Shown in pieces: positions 16,852 through 27,395 of a stretch of 64,000 nt of DNA. Source of the DNA: Microbulbifer hydrolyticus (GTDB lineage Bacteria > Pseudomonadota > Gammaproteobacteria > Pseudomonadales > Cellvibrionaceae); contig NZ_CP047491.1 in assembly GCF_009931115.1 (NCBI RefSeq), positions 2,059,501-2,123,500 on the forward strand. The letters are read 5' to 3'. The position numbers and the translations under genes were made by a program. The notes beneath the pieces are model-generated. The model did not search any database. It had not been told where the DNA came from and saw nothing but the letters and a program-made list of their open reading frames with translations. Positions within the stretch are counted from its first letter, which is position 1. Each line of letters begins with the position of its first letter.

Positions 16852-18489
16852 TTACATATTCGGGTAATTGGGGCCGCCGCCACCTTCCGGGGTTACCCAG
16901 ACGATGTTTTGCGTGGGATCCTTGATGTCGCAGGTCTTACAGTGCACGCAGTTCTGTGCGTTGATCTGGAAGCGCTTGTTACCTGCTTCCTCAATGACCT
17001 CGTAAACACCGGCAGGGCAGTAGCGCTGCGCCGGCTCGTCATAAATCGGCAGGTTGTGGTTCAGCGGGATGTCACTGTCCTTGAGGGTCAGGTGACACGG
17101 CTGGTCTTCCTCGTGGTTGGTGTTGGAAATGAACACCGAGGAAAGTTTGTCGAAGCTCAGTACCCCGTCCGGTTTCGGGTAGCTGATCTTCTTGCAGTCT
17201 GCCGCCGGCTTCAGCTGTGCGTGGTCCGCTTTACTGTCGCTCAGGGTCCAGGGCAGCTTGCCTTTGAACAGGTTGATATCAATAAAGGCATAGGCGGAGC
17301 CGATGATGTTGCCCCACTTGTGCTGGGCAGGGCCAAAGTTGCGCTGCATGTGCAGCTCTTTCCAGGCCCAGCTGTTCTTGTAGCGTTCGCTGTAATCAGT
17401 CAGCTCGTCACTGCTGCGCTCAGCCGCAAGCGCTTCGGCAACGGACTCTGCGGCGAGCATGCCGGATTTCATCGCGGTGTGGTTGCCCTTGATCTTGGCG
17501 AAGTTCAGGGTGCCCGCGTTGTCGCCGATCAGCAGGCCGCCGGGAAAGGTCATCTTCGGCTGTGACTGCAGGCCGCCTTTGACAATGGCGCGCGCACCAT
17601 AGGCAACACGCTGGCCGCCTTCGAGGTACTGCTTGATGACCGGGTGATGCTTGTAGCGCTGGAACTCATCAAATGGGCTGACGTGCGGGTTGCTGTACGC
17701 CAGATCGGTGATCAGCCCTACCACTACCTGATCTTCTTCCAGGTGATACAGGAAGCCGCCCCCAGCCGATCCGGATTCGTCCAGCGGCCAGCCAGCGGTG
17801 TGCACAACAAGGCCCTGTTTGTGCTTGGCGCTGTCGATCTTCCAGATCTCTTTGATACCGATTCCGTAATGCTGTGGGTCGCGGTCGGCGTCGAGGCCGA
17901 ACTTGGCAATCAGCTGTTTACCCAGGTGGCCTCGGCAACCTTCGGCAAACAGGGTGTATTTGGCGTGCAGCTCCATGCCCTGCATATAGCTGTCTTTGTG
18001 CTCGCCGTTAGCGCCGACGCCCATATCGCCGGTGGCGATACCCTTGACGGAGCCGTCTTCATTGAACAGGACTTCAGCCGCAGCGAAGCCAGGGAAGATC
18101 TCTACACCCAGCGCTTCGGCCTGTTCGGCGAGCCAGCGGCAGAGGTTACCGAGGCTGATGATGTAGTTACCTTCGTTATGCATGGTGCTCGGCACCAGCA
18201 TATTCGGGACCTTGATGGAACTTTCAGGGCCGCGCAGCACATAGATATCATCGCCTTCTACCGCGGTTTCCAGCGGGGCGCCGCGCTCCTTCCAGTCCGG
18301 GAAGAGTTCGTTGAGTGCTGTCGGCTCGAAAACCGCTCCGGAGAGAATATGGGCACCTACCTCGGAGCCTTTCTCCACTACGCACACGGAAATGTCTTCG
18401 TTGATCTGGCGCAGCTTGATTGCCGCGGCAAGTCCCGCAGGGCCTGCACCCACGATGACTACGTCGTATTCCATTGACTCGCGTTCCAC
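16852..18489 (-). CDS. Electron transfer flavoprotein-ubiquinone oxidoreductase
   Basis: Membrane-associated flavo-iron-sulfur enzyme that takes electrons from reduced ETF (from acyl-CoA and other dehydrogenases) and reduces ubiquinone. 545 residues from GTG 18489: AGGAGAG lies four bases upstream and the resulting N-terminus MERESMEYDVVIVGAG matches Pseudomonas ETF-QO; ATG 18474 would lack a good site. FAD-binding GAGPAGLAAAIKL near residue 14, VCVVEKGSEVGAHILSGAV, GDNAGTLNFAKIKGNHTAMK, and a C-terminal [4Fe-4S] region (CPAGVYEV, NCVHCKTCDIKDP). Divergent from etfBA, its direct partner, with a PsrA-like operator between. Confidence 0.97.
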   Translation of the reverse strand: MERESMEYDVVIVGAGPAGLAAAIKLRQINEDISVCVVEKGSEVGAHILSGAVFEPTALNELFPDWKERGAPLETAVEGDDIYVLRGPESSIKVPNMLVPSTMHNEGNYIISLGNLCRWLAEQAEALGVEIFPGFAAAEVLFNEDGSVKGIATGDMGVGANGEHKDSYMQGMELHAKYTLFAEGCRGHLGKQLIAKFGLDADRDPQHYGIGIKEIWKIDSAKHKQGLVVHTAGWPLDESGSAGGGFLYHLEEDQVVVGLITDLAYSNPHVSPFDEFQRYKHHPVIKQYLEGGQRVAYGARAIVKGGLQSQPKMTFPGGLLIGDNAGTLNFAKIKGNHTAMKSGMLAAESVAEALAAERSSDELTDYSERYKNSWAWKELHMQRNFGPAQHKWGNIIGSAYAFIDINLFKGKLPWTLSDSKADHAQLKPAADCKKISYPKPDGVLSFDKLSSVFISNTNHEEDQPCHLTLKDSDIPLNHNLPIYDEPAQRYCPAGVYEVIEEAGNKRFQINAQNCVHCKTCDIKDPTQNIVWVTPEGGGGPNYPNM

Positions 18490-18928
18490 AGGTCTCTCCT
18501 CAGCAAGTGCATTATTCAGCCGCCAAATTATGGCAGGCAGTTTATAAGTCGGCCGATTATATCGGGCTATTAACAACCCTACCAATTGCAGGACTTTTCA
18601 TTTCCGGTGGCAAAAAGAGGGCAAAATGCAATATGCCGGTCCGCTGAATAGGGCGTAATTATGACCTGAAATTGATCCTGTGAATGACGGTTATGCCTAG
18701 TATTCAACTATTGATTTTGGCCTTTGAAAGGGCCAACATACACGCCGCTCAAACAACTGTTTGAACTTATTGGTGGCTCGCAGGTGCCGGAATTCACTCG
18801 CCGCAGGCGGGTCTGGCAGGGCCACCACAGTACTCGGCCGGGAGGCTGCCCGAGTTACCCATGTTGCCCCTGAACCGCTCAGGCGATCGGGCTGCAACTT
18901 CTAAGTAGACTACTGAGACGGGATTTTC
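18490..18928. other. Divergent control region ETF-QO / etfBA
   Basis: 439 bases without a supported gene. Holds TTGGCC TTTGAAAG GGCCAA (18717-18736), an inverted repeat, and the PsrA-like site at 18749-18764. Short antisense frames here are not gene-like. Confidence 0.6.
18749..18764. promoter_or_regulatory. PsrA-type operator (CAAAC-N4-GTTTG)
   Basis: TCAAACAACTGTTTGA is a 6+6 inverted repeat that fits the published Pseudomonas PsrA consensus G/C-AAAC-N2-4-GTTT-G/C exactly. PsrA represses fatty-acid beta-oxidation genes, including etf genes in Pseudomonas, and is released by long-chain acyl-CoA. Its position between ETF-QO and etfBA suggests joint control of both. psrA itself is not in the window. 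Confidence 0.65.
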
Positions 18929-19678
18929 ATGAAAGTTCTTGTAGCTGTGAAACGCGTTGTCGATTACAACGTGAAAGTCCGCCCGAAGGCGGACGGTTCA
19001 GATGTGGACACTGCCAACGTAAAGATGTCCATCAACCCCTTCTGTGAGATCGCCGTAGAAGAAGCGGTTCGCCTGAAAGAAAAGGGTGTGGTCAGCGAGA
19101 TCATCGCTGTATCCATGGGCCCCAAACAGTGTCAGGAACAGATTCGAACTGCGCTGGCGCTGGGTGCCGATCGTGGTATCCAGGTGGAAACAGATGCTGA
19201 GCTGCAGCCACTGGCTGTCGCCAAGTGCCTCAAGGCGATAGTGGAAAAAGAAGAGCCGCAGCTGGTTATTCTGGGCAAGCAGTCCATCGACGGCGACAAC
19301 AACCAGACCGGTCAGATGCTGGCGGCATTGACGGGTATGGGGCAGGGCACCTTTGCTTCCGAGGTCAACGTTGAAGAGGGTTCCGTGAAGGTGACCCGTG
19401 AAATCGACGGTGGTCTGCAGACTGTAGAGCTGACCTTGCCTGCGGTGGTTACCACCGACCTGCGCCTCAACGAGCCGCGCTACGCTTCCCTGCCCAATAT
19501 CATGAAGGCCAAGAAAAAGCCTCTGGATGTCACCACCCCTGACGAGCTGGGTGTGGATATCGCCCCGCGCACCAAGACCCTGAAAGTTGAGCCGCCGGCC
19601 GAGCGCCAGGCAGGCATCAAGGTTGCCGATGTAGCGGAACTGGTAGAAAAACTGAAAACCGAGGCGAAAGTAATCTGA
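18929..19678 (+). CDS. etfB: Electron transfer flavoprotein beta subunit
   Basis: Small subunit of the soluble heterodimeric ETF, which binds AMP and helps hold FAD. 249 residues. [18 protein letters not shown] start, [20 protein letters not shown], and the beta-subunit signature [17 protein letters not shown] followed by the adenine recognition-loop region. ATG 18929 preceded by GACGGGA. The stop overlaps the etfA start by one base (TGATG), so subunits are translated in step. Delivers electrons from acyl-CoA dehydrogenases to ETF-QO encoded divergently. Confidence 0.97.
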   Translation: MKVLVAVKRVVDYNVKVRPKADGSDVDTANVKMSINPFCEIAVEEAVRLKEKGVVSEIIAVSMGPKQCQEQIRTALALGADRGIQVETDAELQPLAVAKCLKAIVEKEEPQLVILGKQSIDGDNNQTGQMLAALTGMGQGTFASEVNVEEGSVKVTREIDGGLQTVELTLPAVVTTDLRLNEPRYASLPNIMKAKKKPLDVTTPDELGVDIAPRTKTLKVEPPAERQAGIKVADVAELVEKLKTEAKVI

Positions 19679-20607
19679 TGAGCATTCTTGTAATTGCAGA
19701 GCACGACAACGCCGAACTGAAAGGCGCCACCCTTAATACTATTGCGGCCGCCAAGGCCATCGGTGGTGACATCGACGTACTGGTAGCCGGTAGTGGCTGC
19801 GGAGCCGTGGGCGAAGCCGCTGCGAAGGTTGACGGCGTCAGCAAGGTGCTGGTGGCCGATAATGCGGCGTACGAGCATCAACTGGCAGAGAACGTAGGAA
19901 AGCTGGTGGCTGACCTGGGTCAGAACTACAGCCACATTCTGGCGCCGGCGACCACCACCGGGAAAAACATGCTGCCGCGCGCTGCTGCCCTGCTGGACGT
20001 TCAACCGATCTCCGACATTATTGCTGTCGAGAGCCCGGATACCTTCAAACGCCCGATCTACGCGGGTAACGTGATTGCGACCGTACAGAGCTCAGATGCC
20101 ATCAAGGTCGCATCTGTGCGTACCACTGCGTTTGATCCGGTCGCCGCTGAAGGCGGCAGCGCTGCGGTCGAAGCCGTTGATATCACCGATGATGCAGCGG
20201 TTTCCAAGTTCGTCGGCGAAGAGCTGGCGGTATCCGACCGTCCGGAACTCACTGCGGCGCGCGTCGTCATTTCTGGTGGCCGCGGCATGCAGAATGGCGA
20301 AAACTTTGAAATGCTGAACAAGGTGGCCGACAAGCTGGGTGCGGCGGTTGGCGCATCCCGTGCTGCCGTGGATGCCGGCTTTGTACCCAATGACATGCAG
20401 GTCGGACAGACCGGCAAGATCGTTGCGCCGGACCTGTACATCGCTGTAGGCATTTCCGGGGCCATTCAGCACCTGGCGGGCATGAAGGACTCCAAGGTAA
20501 TCGTCGCCATCAACAAAGATGAAGAGGCACCGATCTTCTCTGTGGCAGATTATGGCCTGGTGGCGGACCTGTTTGATGCAGTACCGGAGCTGGAAGCAAA
20601 ACTGTAA
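19678..20607 (+). CDS. etfA: Electron transfer flavoprotein alpha subunit
   Basis: Large subunit of ETF carrying most FAD contacts. 309 residues. N-terminal domain [20 protein letters not shown]-terminal FAD domain with [37 protein letters not shown] (the alpha ETF signature) and [18 protein letters not shown]. Together with EtfB it carries electrons from flavin dehydrogenases of fatty-acid and amino-acid oxidation. Followed by a clear terminator, so etfBA is a two-gene operon. Confidence 0.97.
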   Translation: MSILVIAEHDNAELKGATLNTIAAAKAIGGDIDVLVAGSGCGAVGEAAAKVDGVSKVLVADNAAYEHQLAENVGKLVADLGQNYSHILAPATTTGKNMLPRAAALLDVQPISDIIAVESPDTFKRPIYAGNVIATVQSSDAIKVASVRTTAFDPVAAEGGSAAVEAVDITDDAAVSKFVGEELAVSDRPELTAARVVISGGRGMQNGENFEMLNKVADKLGAAVGASRAAVDAGFVPNDMQVGQTGKIVAPDLYIAVGISGAIQHLAGMKDSKVIVAINKDEEAPIFSVADYGLVADLFDAVPELEAKL

Positions 20608-20637
20608 CCAGCAGTTCATATACTGACATCAGAAAGA

Positions 20638-20659
20638 GGCGGCGCAAGCCGCCTTTTTT
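20638..20659 (+). terminator. Rho-independent terminator of etfBA
   Basis: GGCGGC-GCAA-GCCGCC followed by six T, 30 bases after the etfA stop. Confidence 0.92.
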
Positions 20660-20822
20660 AATGGTGTGGTATTGGCGTGCGTTATCGGGCTTTGCGTATT
20701 GATTGGTTATTTATTAATCTATGCTCCCGGTAACATTGCCTTTCTTGGTGCTAGCCCCGAGAATAGGCGCCCCAATAAGTAGAACTAAGCTGTCTGTGGT
20801 ACAGCCGAGACGGGATTTAATC

Positions 20823-21506
20823 ATGTCTTTGGTAAAACGCACATTATCAAATGCCCTGCAAAACCCGGCCGCCTCCGGCGGAAACACCGCGCGGCGCAGC
20901 CTGCTGGCTACCGTCGCCGTTGTCGGTGGGTGGCTGGCGGTCAATGTCATGGCGTATGGGCACCTGGCAGTTCCATCCGAGGCTGACGGTGGCCTTCTGG
21001 CCGAGCGCAGCACGCGCACTACAGCGGGCTCCAATCAGACAGTGTCGCTTCCTTCGACGGCCTTCTTCGGCGTCGCTCCGGTCAAAACAGAGGCCGAGCC
21101 CGAACTTGATCTTGCAAATATTCCCATTACGCAGCTAAACCTCGTGCTTTCCGGCGTACTCAGCAGTAGTGTGGGCGACCATGCCAGCGCTCTGGTGGCG
21201 GAGCGCGGCAAGCCGGCCGAGCGAATCTTCGTGGGAGAGAAACTACCGGGCGGGGCAGAGGTCTATTCCGTCGAGGTCGATCATATTATTCTTCGTCGTA
21301 ATGGGCAGATGGAAAAACTGACCTACCCGGATGCCGAAGGGCGCCCGACTGTTCCCAAGCAGTATGCAAATTATGCGGGCGAGGCCGCCAAGGTCATCAG
21401 CGCCAATGCGACCTCTGAGCGGTCGGATAAGCAACAGTCGATCCGTGATCGCCTGGAACAGTTACGGGAAATGGCCCGCCAGCGACAGCGGACCAACCAG
21501 CGTTAA
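20823..21506 (+). CDS. gspC: Type II secretion system protein GspC (short form, no PDZ)
   Basis: Inner-membrane component that links the GspLM platform to the GspD secretin. 227 residues from ATG 20823. A short cytoplasmic tail, one membrane segment about residues 26-48 (SLLATVAVVGGWLAVNVMAY), then the periplasmic homology region around 95-160 (NLVLSGVLSSSVGDHASALV, VEVDHIILRRNGQMEKL). The C-terminal part is charged (QQSIRDRLEQLREMARQRQR), with no PDZ domain, unlike the roughly 280-300-residue PDZ forms. First gene of a gspCDEFGHIJKLM cluster with small gaps or overlaps. An upstream extension of the frame to 20721 is unlikely. Confidence 0.88.
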   Translation: MSLVKRTLSNALQNPAASGGNTARRSLLATVAVVGGWLAVNVMAYGHLAVPSEADGGLLAERSTRTTAGSNQTVSLPSTAFFGVAPVKTEAEPELDLANIPITQLNLVLSGVLSSSVGDHASALVAERGKPAERIFVGEKLPGGAEVYSVEVDHIILRRNGQMEKLTYPDAEGRPTVPKQYANYAGEAAKVISANATSERSDKQQSIRDRLEQLREMARQRQRTNQR

Positions 21507-21591
21507 TTTCGTCGTGCGCGCCCGGGGGAGGGTGCGCGTTTAACAAGACCATACATTTACCGACCAAATAAGAATTAGAGTCAAATTCATA

Positions 21592-23556
21592 ATGATGAGC
21601 GTGTTTCACCGACGGCTGGTAGCAGTCGCCCTGGGTTTTCTGTTGTCGTTTTCGGTGCTGGCTCAGTCTTCCCCGGAGAGGGTTACTCTTTCACTGGATA
21701 ACGCCGATATCCGCGACCTGATCAACTGGGCCGCCGATTTCACCGGCAAAAACATCATTGTCCACCCCAATGTCAAAGGTAAGGTCACGGTTGTTGCCGG
21801 GGACCCGATGAGCCACCAGCAGGCCTTCGACGTGTTCATGTCGGTGCTGCAGGTCAATGGTTTCAGCCTTGTAGAGCAGGGGGATGCCTGGAAAGTCGTA
21901 CCCGATGCACTGGCGAAGCAACAGGCGATCCCGGTTATCGATGAGTCGACTCGCGCACCGGGCGAAGCGCTTGTGGTGCGTACCGTAAAAGTCGAGAACA
22001 TTTCCGCAGCGCAGCTGATCGCCATGTTGCGGCCGCTTATTCCGCAGACCGGTCATCTGGCTGCCTATGCGGACACCAATACGTTAATCGTCGCCGACCG
22101 TTCGGCGAACATCGACCAGATTGTGCGCCTGATCAAGCAGCTCGACCGGGCCGGAGCCATCGACATCGAGCTGGTGCCCCTGCAGTTTGCTTCGGCCAAA
22201 GAGGTCAAGCAGGTCATCAATGAGCTTCTCCAGGGCGGCGGCAAACAAGCCGGAAATGATGTGCAGCCGCTGCGCATTGCCGTCGATGAGCGCTCAAACA
22301 GTATCCTCCTGACCGGCGATCCGGTTACCCGACAGCAGCTCAAAAAAGTCATCGAACGCCTTGACCAGCCGCTGACCGGCGAGGGCAATACGGCGGTTGT
22401 TTACGTGCAGTACGCCAGTGCCACAGACCTCAAGCCAATCCTTGAAGGCATGAGTGGCAGTATCCAGAAAACCGAAAAGGATCAGCAGGTAGCCGATGTC
22501 GAGGTGAGCATTCAGGTCAATGAGGAACTGAATGCACTGGTCCTGACCGCGCCGCCATCCTTACTGGAAACCATGAAAGGTGTTATTGCCAAGCTTGACG
22601 TGCGCCGTGCGCAGGTCCTAATCGAGGCCATCATTGTCGAGGTGACCGAGGGCACCGGCAATAACCTCGGTGTGAAATGGATCGCCGGTAATGACGACGA
22701 TGTTTTCGCCGGATTTCAGAATGACTTTGCCCAAACGCCGATCATTGATGACGACGGCAATGTCCTGTCGGAAGTTAACCCGTTCTCCCTCGCACCGGCC
22801 AACCTGGCGCGCTCCGGACTCAACCTTGGCTTCCTGAGTGGTACGGATATACGTTTGGCAATCAATGCCATGGCCAGCGAGAACAACGCGAACATCCTGT
22901 CCACGCCAACCATCATGGCGCTCGACAATGAAGAGGCGGAAATCCTGGTCGGCCAGAATGTGCCGTTTATTACCGGCGAGCAGTTGCTGTCCGGCAGCAA
23001 TAACGATCCATTCACCACCATCCAGCGTCAGGATGTCGGTACCACGCTCAAGGTCACACCCAGGGTCAACAACAACAACTCCGTGACGCTCGAAATCGAG
23101 CAGAAGGTTGAAAACGTACTGCCCGTAGCCAGTTCTGCGGCATCCGATATTGTGACGAGCAAGCGTGAAATCCGCACCAAGGTCCTGATCGACGACGGCG
23201 CCATCCTGGTGCTGGGCGGCCTGATCGAGGACAAGGTCACCGAGATCAATGAGAAGGTGCCCCTGCTGGGTGATATCCCGGGTCTCGGCCGCCTGTTCCG
23301 CAACTCCAAGAAAGACGTGGACAAGACCAATCTGATGGTGTTCCTGCGGCCAAAGATCCTCAGCAACCAGATCGCTGGCTATGAGGAAACCCGCAAGCGC
23401 TACCGCGACATCCAGGAAAAGCAGCTGAACCTGCGCGACAACACCAGCCGTATTTGGGACTGGAACCGCGGGGAGACCCTGCCGGACCTGTTGCCGCCAC
23501 CAGCCGACACCGAAACCGAAGAACTGCTTCCAGTGGAGCCTGAGGTCGTCAAGTGA
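21592..23556 (+). CDS. gspD: Type II secretion system secretin GspD
   Basis: Outer-membrane multimeric channel through which folded exoproteins leave. 654 residues. Signal peptide ([17 protein letters not shown]), N0 domain beginning [21 protein letters not shown]1-N3 repeats (residues about 125-340; [38 protein letters not shown]), secretin core about 340-600 with [20 protein letters not shown] and [18 protein letters not shown] proline- and glutamate-rich C-terminal tail may bind a pilotin, but no pilotin gene is nearby. ATG at 21592 or 21595. Its stop overlaps gspE. Confidence 0.97.
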   Translation: MMSVFHRRLVAVALGFLLSFSVLAQSSPERVTLSLDNADIRDLINWAADFTGKNIIVHPNVKGKVTVVAGDPMSHQQAFDVFMSVLQVNGFSLVEQGDAWKVVPDALAKQQAIPVIDESTRAPGEALVVRTVKVENISAAQLIAMLRPLIPQTGHLAAYADTNTLIVADRSANIDQIVRLIKQLDRAGAIDIELVPLQFASAKEVKQVINELLQGGGKQAGNDVQPLRIAVDERSNSILLTGDPVTRQQLKKVIERLDQPLTGEGNTAVVYVQYASATDLKPILEGMSGSIQKTEKDQQVADVEVSIQVNEELNALVLTAPPSLLETMKGVIAKLDVRRAQVLIEAIIVEVTEGTGNNLGVKWIAGNDDDVFAGFQNDFAQTPIIDDDGNVLSEVNPFSLAPANLARSGLNLGFLSGTDIRLAINAMASENNANILSTPTIMALDNEEAEILVGQNVPFITGEQLLSGSNNDPFTTIQRQDVGTTLKVTPRVNNNNSVTLEIEQKVENVLPVASSAASDIVTSKREIRTKVLIDDGAILVLGGLIEDKVTEINEKVPLLGDIPGLGRLFRNSKKDVDKTNLMVFLRPKILSNQIAGYEETRKRYRDIQEKQLNLRDNTSRIWDWNRGETLPDLLPPPADTETEELLPVEPEVVK

Positions 23557-25034
23557 TGACGGATCTTGCGGTAAAACGATTGCCCTATGCCTTCGCCAAG
23601 CGCCACCGGGTGCTTCTGGCGGAAGTGGACGGCACACCGGTTTGTCAGTACGTTGCGCCGCTCAACCCCAGTGTGCTTGCGGAAGTACAGCGTCTCTGTG
23701 AGGTACCCCTGGGCGCTGCCGCGGTTGAGGTGGAAGCATTCCAGGAGGCGCTCCAGCGTGAGTACGAGAACCGCGAGGGTGGCAACCTCTCAGACGTGGA
23801 GGGGCTGGGTGATGACCTGGACTTGGCAGCAGTTGCCGATTCCCTGCCGGAGACGGAAGACCTTCTCGAGCAGGAAGACGATGCCCCCATCGTAAAACTG
23901 ATCAATGCCATTTTCGCTGAGTCACTCAAGCAGGGTGCCTCGGATATCCATATTGAAACCTTCGAGAAGCGCCTGGTAGTCCGTTTCCGGGTAGATGGTG
24001 TGCTGCGGGAAGTGCTGCAACCGCGCCGCGCACTGGCCCCACTGCTGGTTTCCCGTATCAAGGTGATGGCGAAGCTCGACATTGCCGAAAAGCGTGTGCC
24101 CCAGGACGGCAGGATTTCGCTGCTGATGGGTGGCCGCGAGGTCGATGTGCGTGTGTCGACGATGCCGTCCTCTGCCGGTGAGCGCGTAGTGATGCGCCTG
24201 CTGGACAAGCAGGCCGGTAAAATGGACATGCGCCAGCTGGGCATGGCGGAGCAGGACCTGAAGGTCATGACCGAGCTTCTCGGGCGTCCCCACGGCATCC
24301 TGCTGGTAACTGGTCCCACCGGTTCCGGTAAAACCACCACCCTGTATGCTGGCCTTGCCAGTATCAACAACCGCGAGAAGAATATTCTCACCGTGGAAGA
24401 CCCGGTGGAATACAACCTCGAAGGCGTTGGCCAGACCCAGGTCAACACCAAGGCTGACATGACGTTTGCCCGCGGGCTGCGGGCGATCCTGCGCCAGGAC
24501 CCGGATGTGGTGATGGTGGGGGAGATCCGGGACCTCGAAACCATGCAGATTGCCATTCAGGCGAGTCTGACCGGTCACCTGGTGCTCTCCACGTTGCATA
24601 CGAACACGGCGTTGGGTGCGGTTACACGTCTGGTAGACATGGGTATCGAGCCCTTTTTGCTGTCCTCCAGTGTGATCGGCGTGCTGGCCCAGCGGCTGGT
24701 ACGGGTGCTATGTCCAGAGTGTCGCCAGCCTCATGAGGCAGACAGCTTTGAATGTAGAATGCTGGGCGTGGAAGAGGGCGCGGGGACGATCATTTACCGC
24801 CCTGGCGGCTGTGAAAAGTGTAACCACAGCGGCTATCTCGGTCGTATCGGCATCTATGAACTGGTGCCGGTGAATGAGAAACTGCGTCAGTTAATTCATG
24901 ACCGCGCATCCGAGAATGCGCTGGTCCAGGAGGCCCGAAAGCTGGGCCCCAGTATCCGCGAAGACGGCGTAGCCAAGGTGCTCGCCGGTGAAACTTCACT
25001 GGAAGAAGTACTTCGGGTAACCCAGGAGTCCTGA
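23556..25034 (+). CDS. gspE: Type II secretion system ATPase GspE
   Basis: Cytoplasmic hexameric ATPase that powers pseudopilus assembly. 492 residues from ATG 23556 (TGATG overlap with gspD; the GTG three bases earlier is less likely). N1E domain, then the RecA-like core: Walker [11 protein letters not shown] near residue 255, Asp box, Walker [13 protein letters not shown], His box [13 protein letters not shown], and a C-terminal tetracysteine zinc motif (CPECRQPHE and [11 protein letters not shown]). All features expected for an active GspE. Confidence 0.97.
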   Translation: MTDLAVKRLPYAFAKRHRVLLAEVDGTPVCQYVAPLNPSVLAEVQRLCEVPLGAAAVEVEAFQEALQREYENREGGNLSDVEGLGDDLDLAAVADSLPETEDLLEQEDDAPIVKLINAIFAESLKQGASDIHIETFEKRLVVRFRVDGVLREVLQPRRALAPLLVSRIKVMAKLDIAEKRVPQDGRISLLMGGREVDVRVSTMPSSAGERVVMRLLDKQAGKMDMRQLGMAEQDLKVMTELLGRPHGILLVTGPTGSGKTTTLYAGLASINNREKNILTVEDPVEYNLEGVGQTQVNTKADMTFARGLRAILRQDPDVVMVGEIRDLETMQIAIQASLTGHLVLSTLHTNTALGAVTRLVDMGIEPFLLSSSVIGVLAQRLVRVLCPECRQPHEADSFECRMLGVEEGAGTIIYRPGGCEKCNHSGYLGRIGIYELVPVNEKLRQLIHDRASENALVQEARKLGPSIREDGVAKVLAGETSLEEVLRVTQES

Positions 25035-25035
25035 A

Positions 25036-26253
25036 ATGGGTGCGTTCGAGTACACCGCGCTTAACAGCGGCGGCCGCAAGAATCGCGGCACGCTTGAGGC
25101 CGATAGTGCTAAAGCCGCGCGTCAGCAGTTGCGAGCCAAAGGCCTGATTCCGCTGGAAGTGACGGCAGCATCCGAATCCGCTGCATCTGGCGGTGCCAGT
25201 ATCCTTTCCGGCAGTCCGGGGCTGAGCGTCAAGGCGCTGGCACTGCTGACGCGTCAGATTGCCACACTGCTGCGTGCCGGCATTCCCCTGGAAGAAACCC
25301 TCGGCGCCATCGCCAACCAGTCCCGCAACCAGAAAGTGCGCCGGATCGTGCTGGCAGTGCGCGCCAAGGTGATGGAAGGGCACAGTTTTGCCCAGGCGCT
25401 GGCCGGTTTTCCACGGGCCTTTCCCAAGCTCTATCGAGCGACGGTAGAGGCCGGGGAGCACTCGGGCCATTTGGACGATGTTCTCGAGCGGCTGGCGGAC
25501 TACACCGAAAATCAGCAGGTATTCCGGCAAAAGGTGCAGCTGGCGCTGATCTATCCACTGGTGCTCGTGGTTATCTGCGTACTGGTGGTGACCGGTCTGA
25601 TGGTTTACGTGGTTCCCGATGTTATCGAAGTCTTTACCGGAACGGGCCAGCAGCTTCCGCTGGCGACCCGAATACTGGTTTCGATCAGTGATTTCATTTC
25701 CGCGTGGGGCTGGCTGATACCGCCCGCGATCATCGCTCTGGTGGTCGGCTGGACGCTGCTGCTGCGTCGCCCGGGCTTCCGTTACCATTTCCATCACCGG
25801 TTGCTGGATATGCCCGCTGTGGGCTGGCTGGTACGCGGCGGCCAGAGCGCACGTTACGTGGGCACGCTGGCGATTCTAACTGGCAGTAGCGTGCCGCTTG
25901 TGCAGGCTATGGGAATTGCCAGCGGGGTAATGAGCAACGATTTCCTCAAAGAACGCCTGCAAATTGCACAGAAGTTCGTGCGCGAGGGCGGGAGCCTGCG
26001 GCGGGCTCTGGAAGATGTGGAATATTTTCCACCGATGATGACGTATATGGTTGCGAGTGGTGAGTCGTCGGGCACACTGGACCAGATGCTGGTGCGCGCG
26101 GCAGAAAACCAGGAGCGGGACCTGCAGGGCGCGGTGACCGCGTTCGTCAGCCTGTTCGAACCGATCATGCTACTGGTAATGGCCGGCATCGTGCTGTTTA
26201 TCGTAATGGCTATCATGATGCCGATCATGAACATGAATCAGCTGGTTGTCTGA
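25036..26253 (+). CDS. gspF: Type II secretion system inner-membrane platform protein GspF
   Basis: Polytopic platform protein that couples GspE to the pseudopilus. 405 residues; the N-terminus MGAFEYTALNSGGRKNRGTL is typical. Two repeated T2SSF domains (about 70-195 and 275-395; LTRQIATLLRAGIPLEETLG and the related LAILTGSSVPLVQAMGIASG), with three membrane segments near 170, 220 and 380. Starts one base after the gspE stop. Confidence 0.96.
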   Translation: MGAFEYTALNSGGRKNRGTLEADSAKAARQQLRAKGLIPLEVTAASESAASGGASILSGSPGLSVKALALLTRQIATLLRAGIPLEETLGAIANQSRNQKVRRIVLAVRAKVMEGHSFAQALAGFPRAFPKLYRATVEAGEHSGHLDDVLERLADYTENQQVFRQKVQLALIYPLVLVVICVLVVTGLMVYVVPDVIEVFTGTGQQLPLATRILVSISDFISAWGWLIPPAIIALVVGWTLLLRRPGFRYHFHHRLLDMPAVGWLVRGGQSARYVGTLAILTGSSVPLVQAMGIASGVMSNDFLKERLQIAQKFVREGGSLRRALEDVEYFPPMMTYMVASGESSGTLDQMLVRAAENQERDLQGAVTAFVSLFEPIMLLVMAGIVLFIVMAIMMPIMNMNQLVV

Positions 26254-26276
26254 AACGTCAATCAGTTAAAAGATTG

Positions 26277-26291
26277 CGGGCCTGTGGCCCG
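26277..26291 (+). repeat. Small hairpin between gspF and gspG
   Basis: CGGGCC-TGT-GGCCCG, followed by GGAAAATTG. There is no proper T-run. It may stabilise the downstream message for the abundant major pseudopilin or partly stop transcription after gspF; not testable by eye. Confidence 0.45.
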
Positions 26292-26316
26292 GAAAATTGT
26301 ATCCGCGAGGTGAGAA

Positions 26317-26745
26317 ATGAAAAATCTGCGCAATAACCGGGGCTTTACCCTGATTGAGATCATGGTGGTTATCGTGATCCTTGGTGTGCTTGGCGCACTG
26401 GTCGTGCCCAATATTATGGGGCGTACTGGAGAGGCGCGCATGAAGGCGGCTACTGTCGACCTGCGTGCAATTTCGACAGCACTGGATATGTATCGCATGG
26501 ACAACTTTGTCTATCCGAGTTCTGACCAGGGCCTGGAAGCGCTGGTCACCAAGCCATCCGGTTTTCCGGAAGCGAAAAACTGGAACGAGCCCTACCTGAA
26601 AAAAGCACCGAAAGATCCTTGGGGCAACGAATATCAGTACATCAGCCCGGGAAGCTCCGGCCCGTATGACCTGTTTAGTTTGGGCGCCGATGGCAAGCCG
26701 GGTGGTGAAGGCGAATCCGCTGACCTGTTCGCTTCCGAGCTCTGA
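26317..26745 (+). CDS. gspG: Type II secretion system major pseudopilin GspG
   Basis: Main subunit of the periplasmic pseudopilus. 142 residues. Prepilin peptidase site RG^FTLIEIMVV with Glu5 of the mature protein, one long hydrophobic helix, then the GspG calcium-site region (YPSSDQGLEALVTKP, PWGNEYQYISPG, FSLGADGKPGGEGESADL). Good ribosome site GAGGTGAG before ATG 26317. The prepilin peptidase (GspO/PilD) is not in this window. Confidence 0.97.
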   Translation: MKNLRNNRGFTLIEIMVVIVILGVLGALVVPNIMGRTGEARMKAATVDLRAISTALDMYRMDNFVYPSSDQGLEALVTKPSGFPEAKNWNEPYLKKAPKDPWGNEYQYISPGSSGPYDLFSLGADGKPGGEGESADLFASEL

Positions 26746-26765
26746 GGCTCATCAGAGCTAATCTG

Positions 26766-27395
26766 ATGCGCGTCGCAGCCTGCCGCCAACGGGGATTTAC
26801 CCTGATCGAACTGCTGGTGGTGATTGTTATCATCGCTTCACTGGCAGGTATGGCGACGCTGTCCCTGAATAATACGGATAGCCGCAAGTGGACCGGAGAA
26901 GTCCAGCGCCTTGCGAACCTTTTGCAGCTCGTGGCTGATCGAGCTCTAATCGACAAGGCGCACTACGGTGTCGTGTTCGAAGAAACTGGTTACACGGTAG
27001 TTCGCTACGACTCCAGCCTGATGAAGTGGCAGCAGATGGACTTTTCCGGTCAGCCTGCTGCCGCTAATGCCAAGCGCTTTACTGCGCATGAGCTCCCTCC
27101 CACCATGCGTCTGGAAATTCTCTCCCAGACAGAATTGCCCGGTGCCAAGGATAGCGACTCCAGTTTCGGCGGAGATCGCCGCCCCAGCAGCGTCACTGGT
27201 AGCGACAGCGCAAAGAAAGGCGGCAAGGATGACGAAGAGGTCCTGCCGCAATTTGCCGCGCTTTCCAGTGGTGAAGTACTGCCGGTGGAAATCGGTTTTT
27301 TCCTGATGAAAAACGGCGATATCGGACGCGCGGCGATTATTTCCTACAGCAGTCTCTACGGTATGCAGCTGGAGTGGCAGAGCGATGAATACTGA
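26766..27395 (+). CDS. gspH: Type II secretion system minor pseudopilin GspH (with hydrophilic insertion)
   Basis: Minor pseudopilin near the pseudopilus tip. 209 residues. Cleavage motif QRG^FTLIELLVVIVII at the start; then TDSRKWTGEVQRLANLLQLV. Residues about 130-160 are a Ser/Gly/Lys/Asp-rich insertion (SSFGGDRRPSS, AKKGGKDDEEV) likely to be a disordered loop, which makes it longer than the usual 150-190. Overlaps the gspI start by 11 bases. Confidence 0.92.
   Translation: MRVAACRQRGFTLIELLVVIVIIASLAGMATLSLNNTDSRKWTGEVQRLANLLQLVADRALIDKAHYGVVFEETGYTVVRYDSSLMKWQQMDFSGQPAAANAKRFTAHELPPTMRLEILSQTELPGAKDSDSSFGGDRRPSSVTGSDSAKKGGKDDEEVLPQFAALSSGEVLPVEIGFFLMKNGDIGRAAIISYSSLYGMQLEWQSDEY

Noticed and set aside
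20721..20822. Upstream extension of gspC to 20721
   Set aside because: The extra residues include a Pro/Arg-rich stretch before the normal cytoplasmic tail; ATG 20823 gives a typical GspC N-terminus.
22618..23637. 339-codon minus-strand frame inside gspD
   Set aside because: Antisense to the conserved secretin core; no support.
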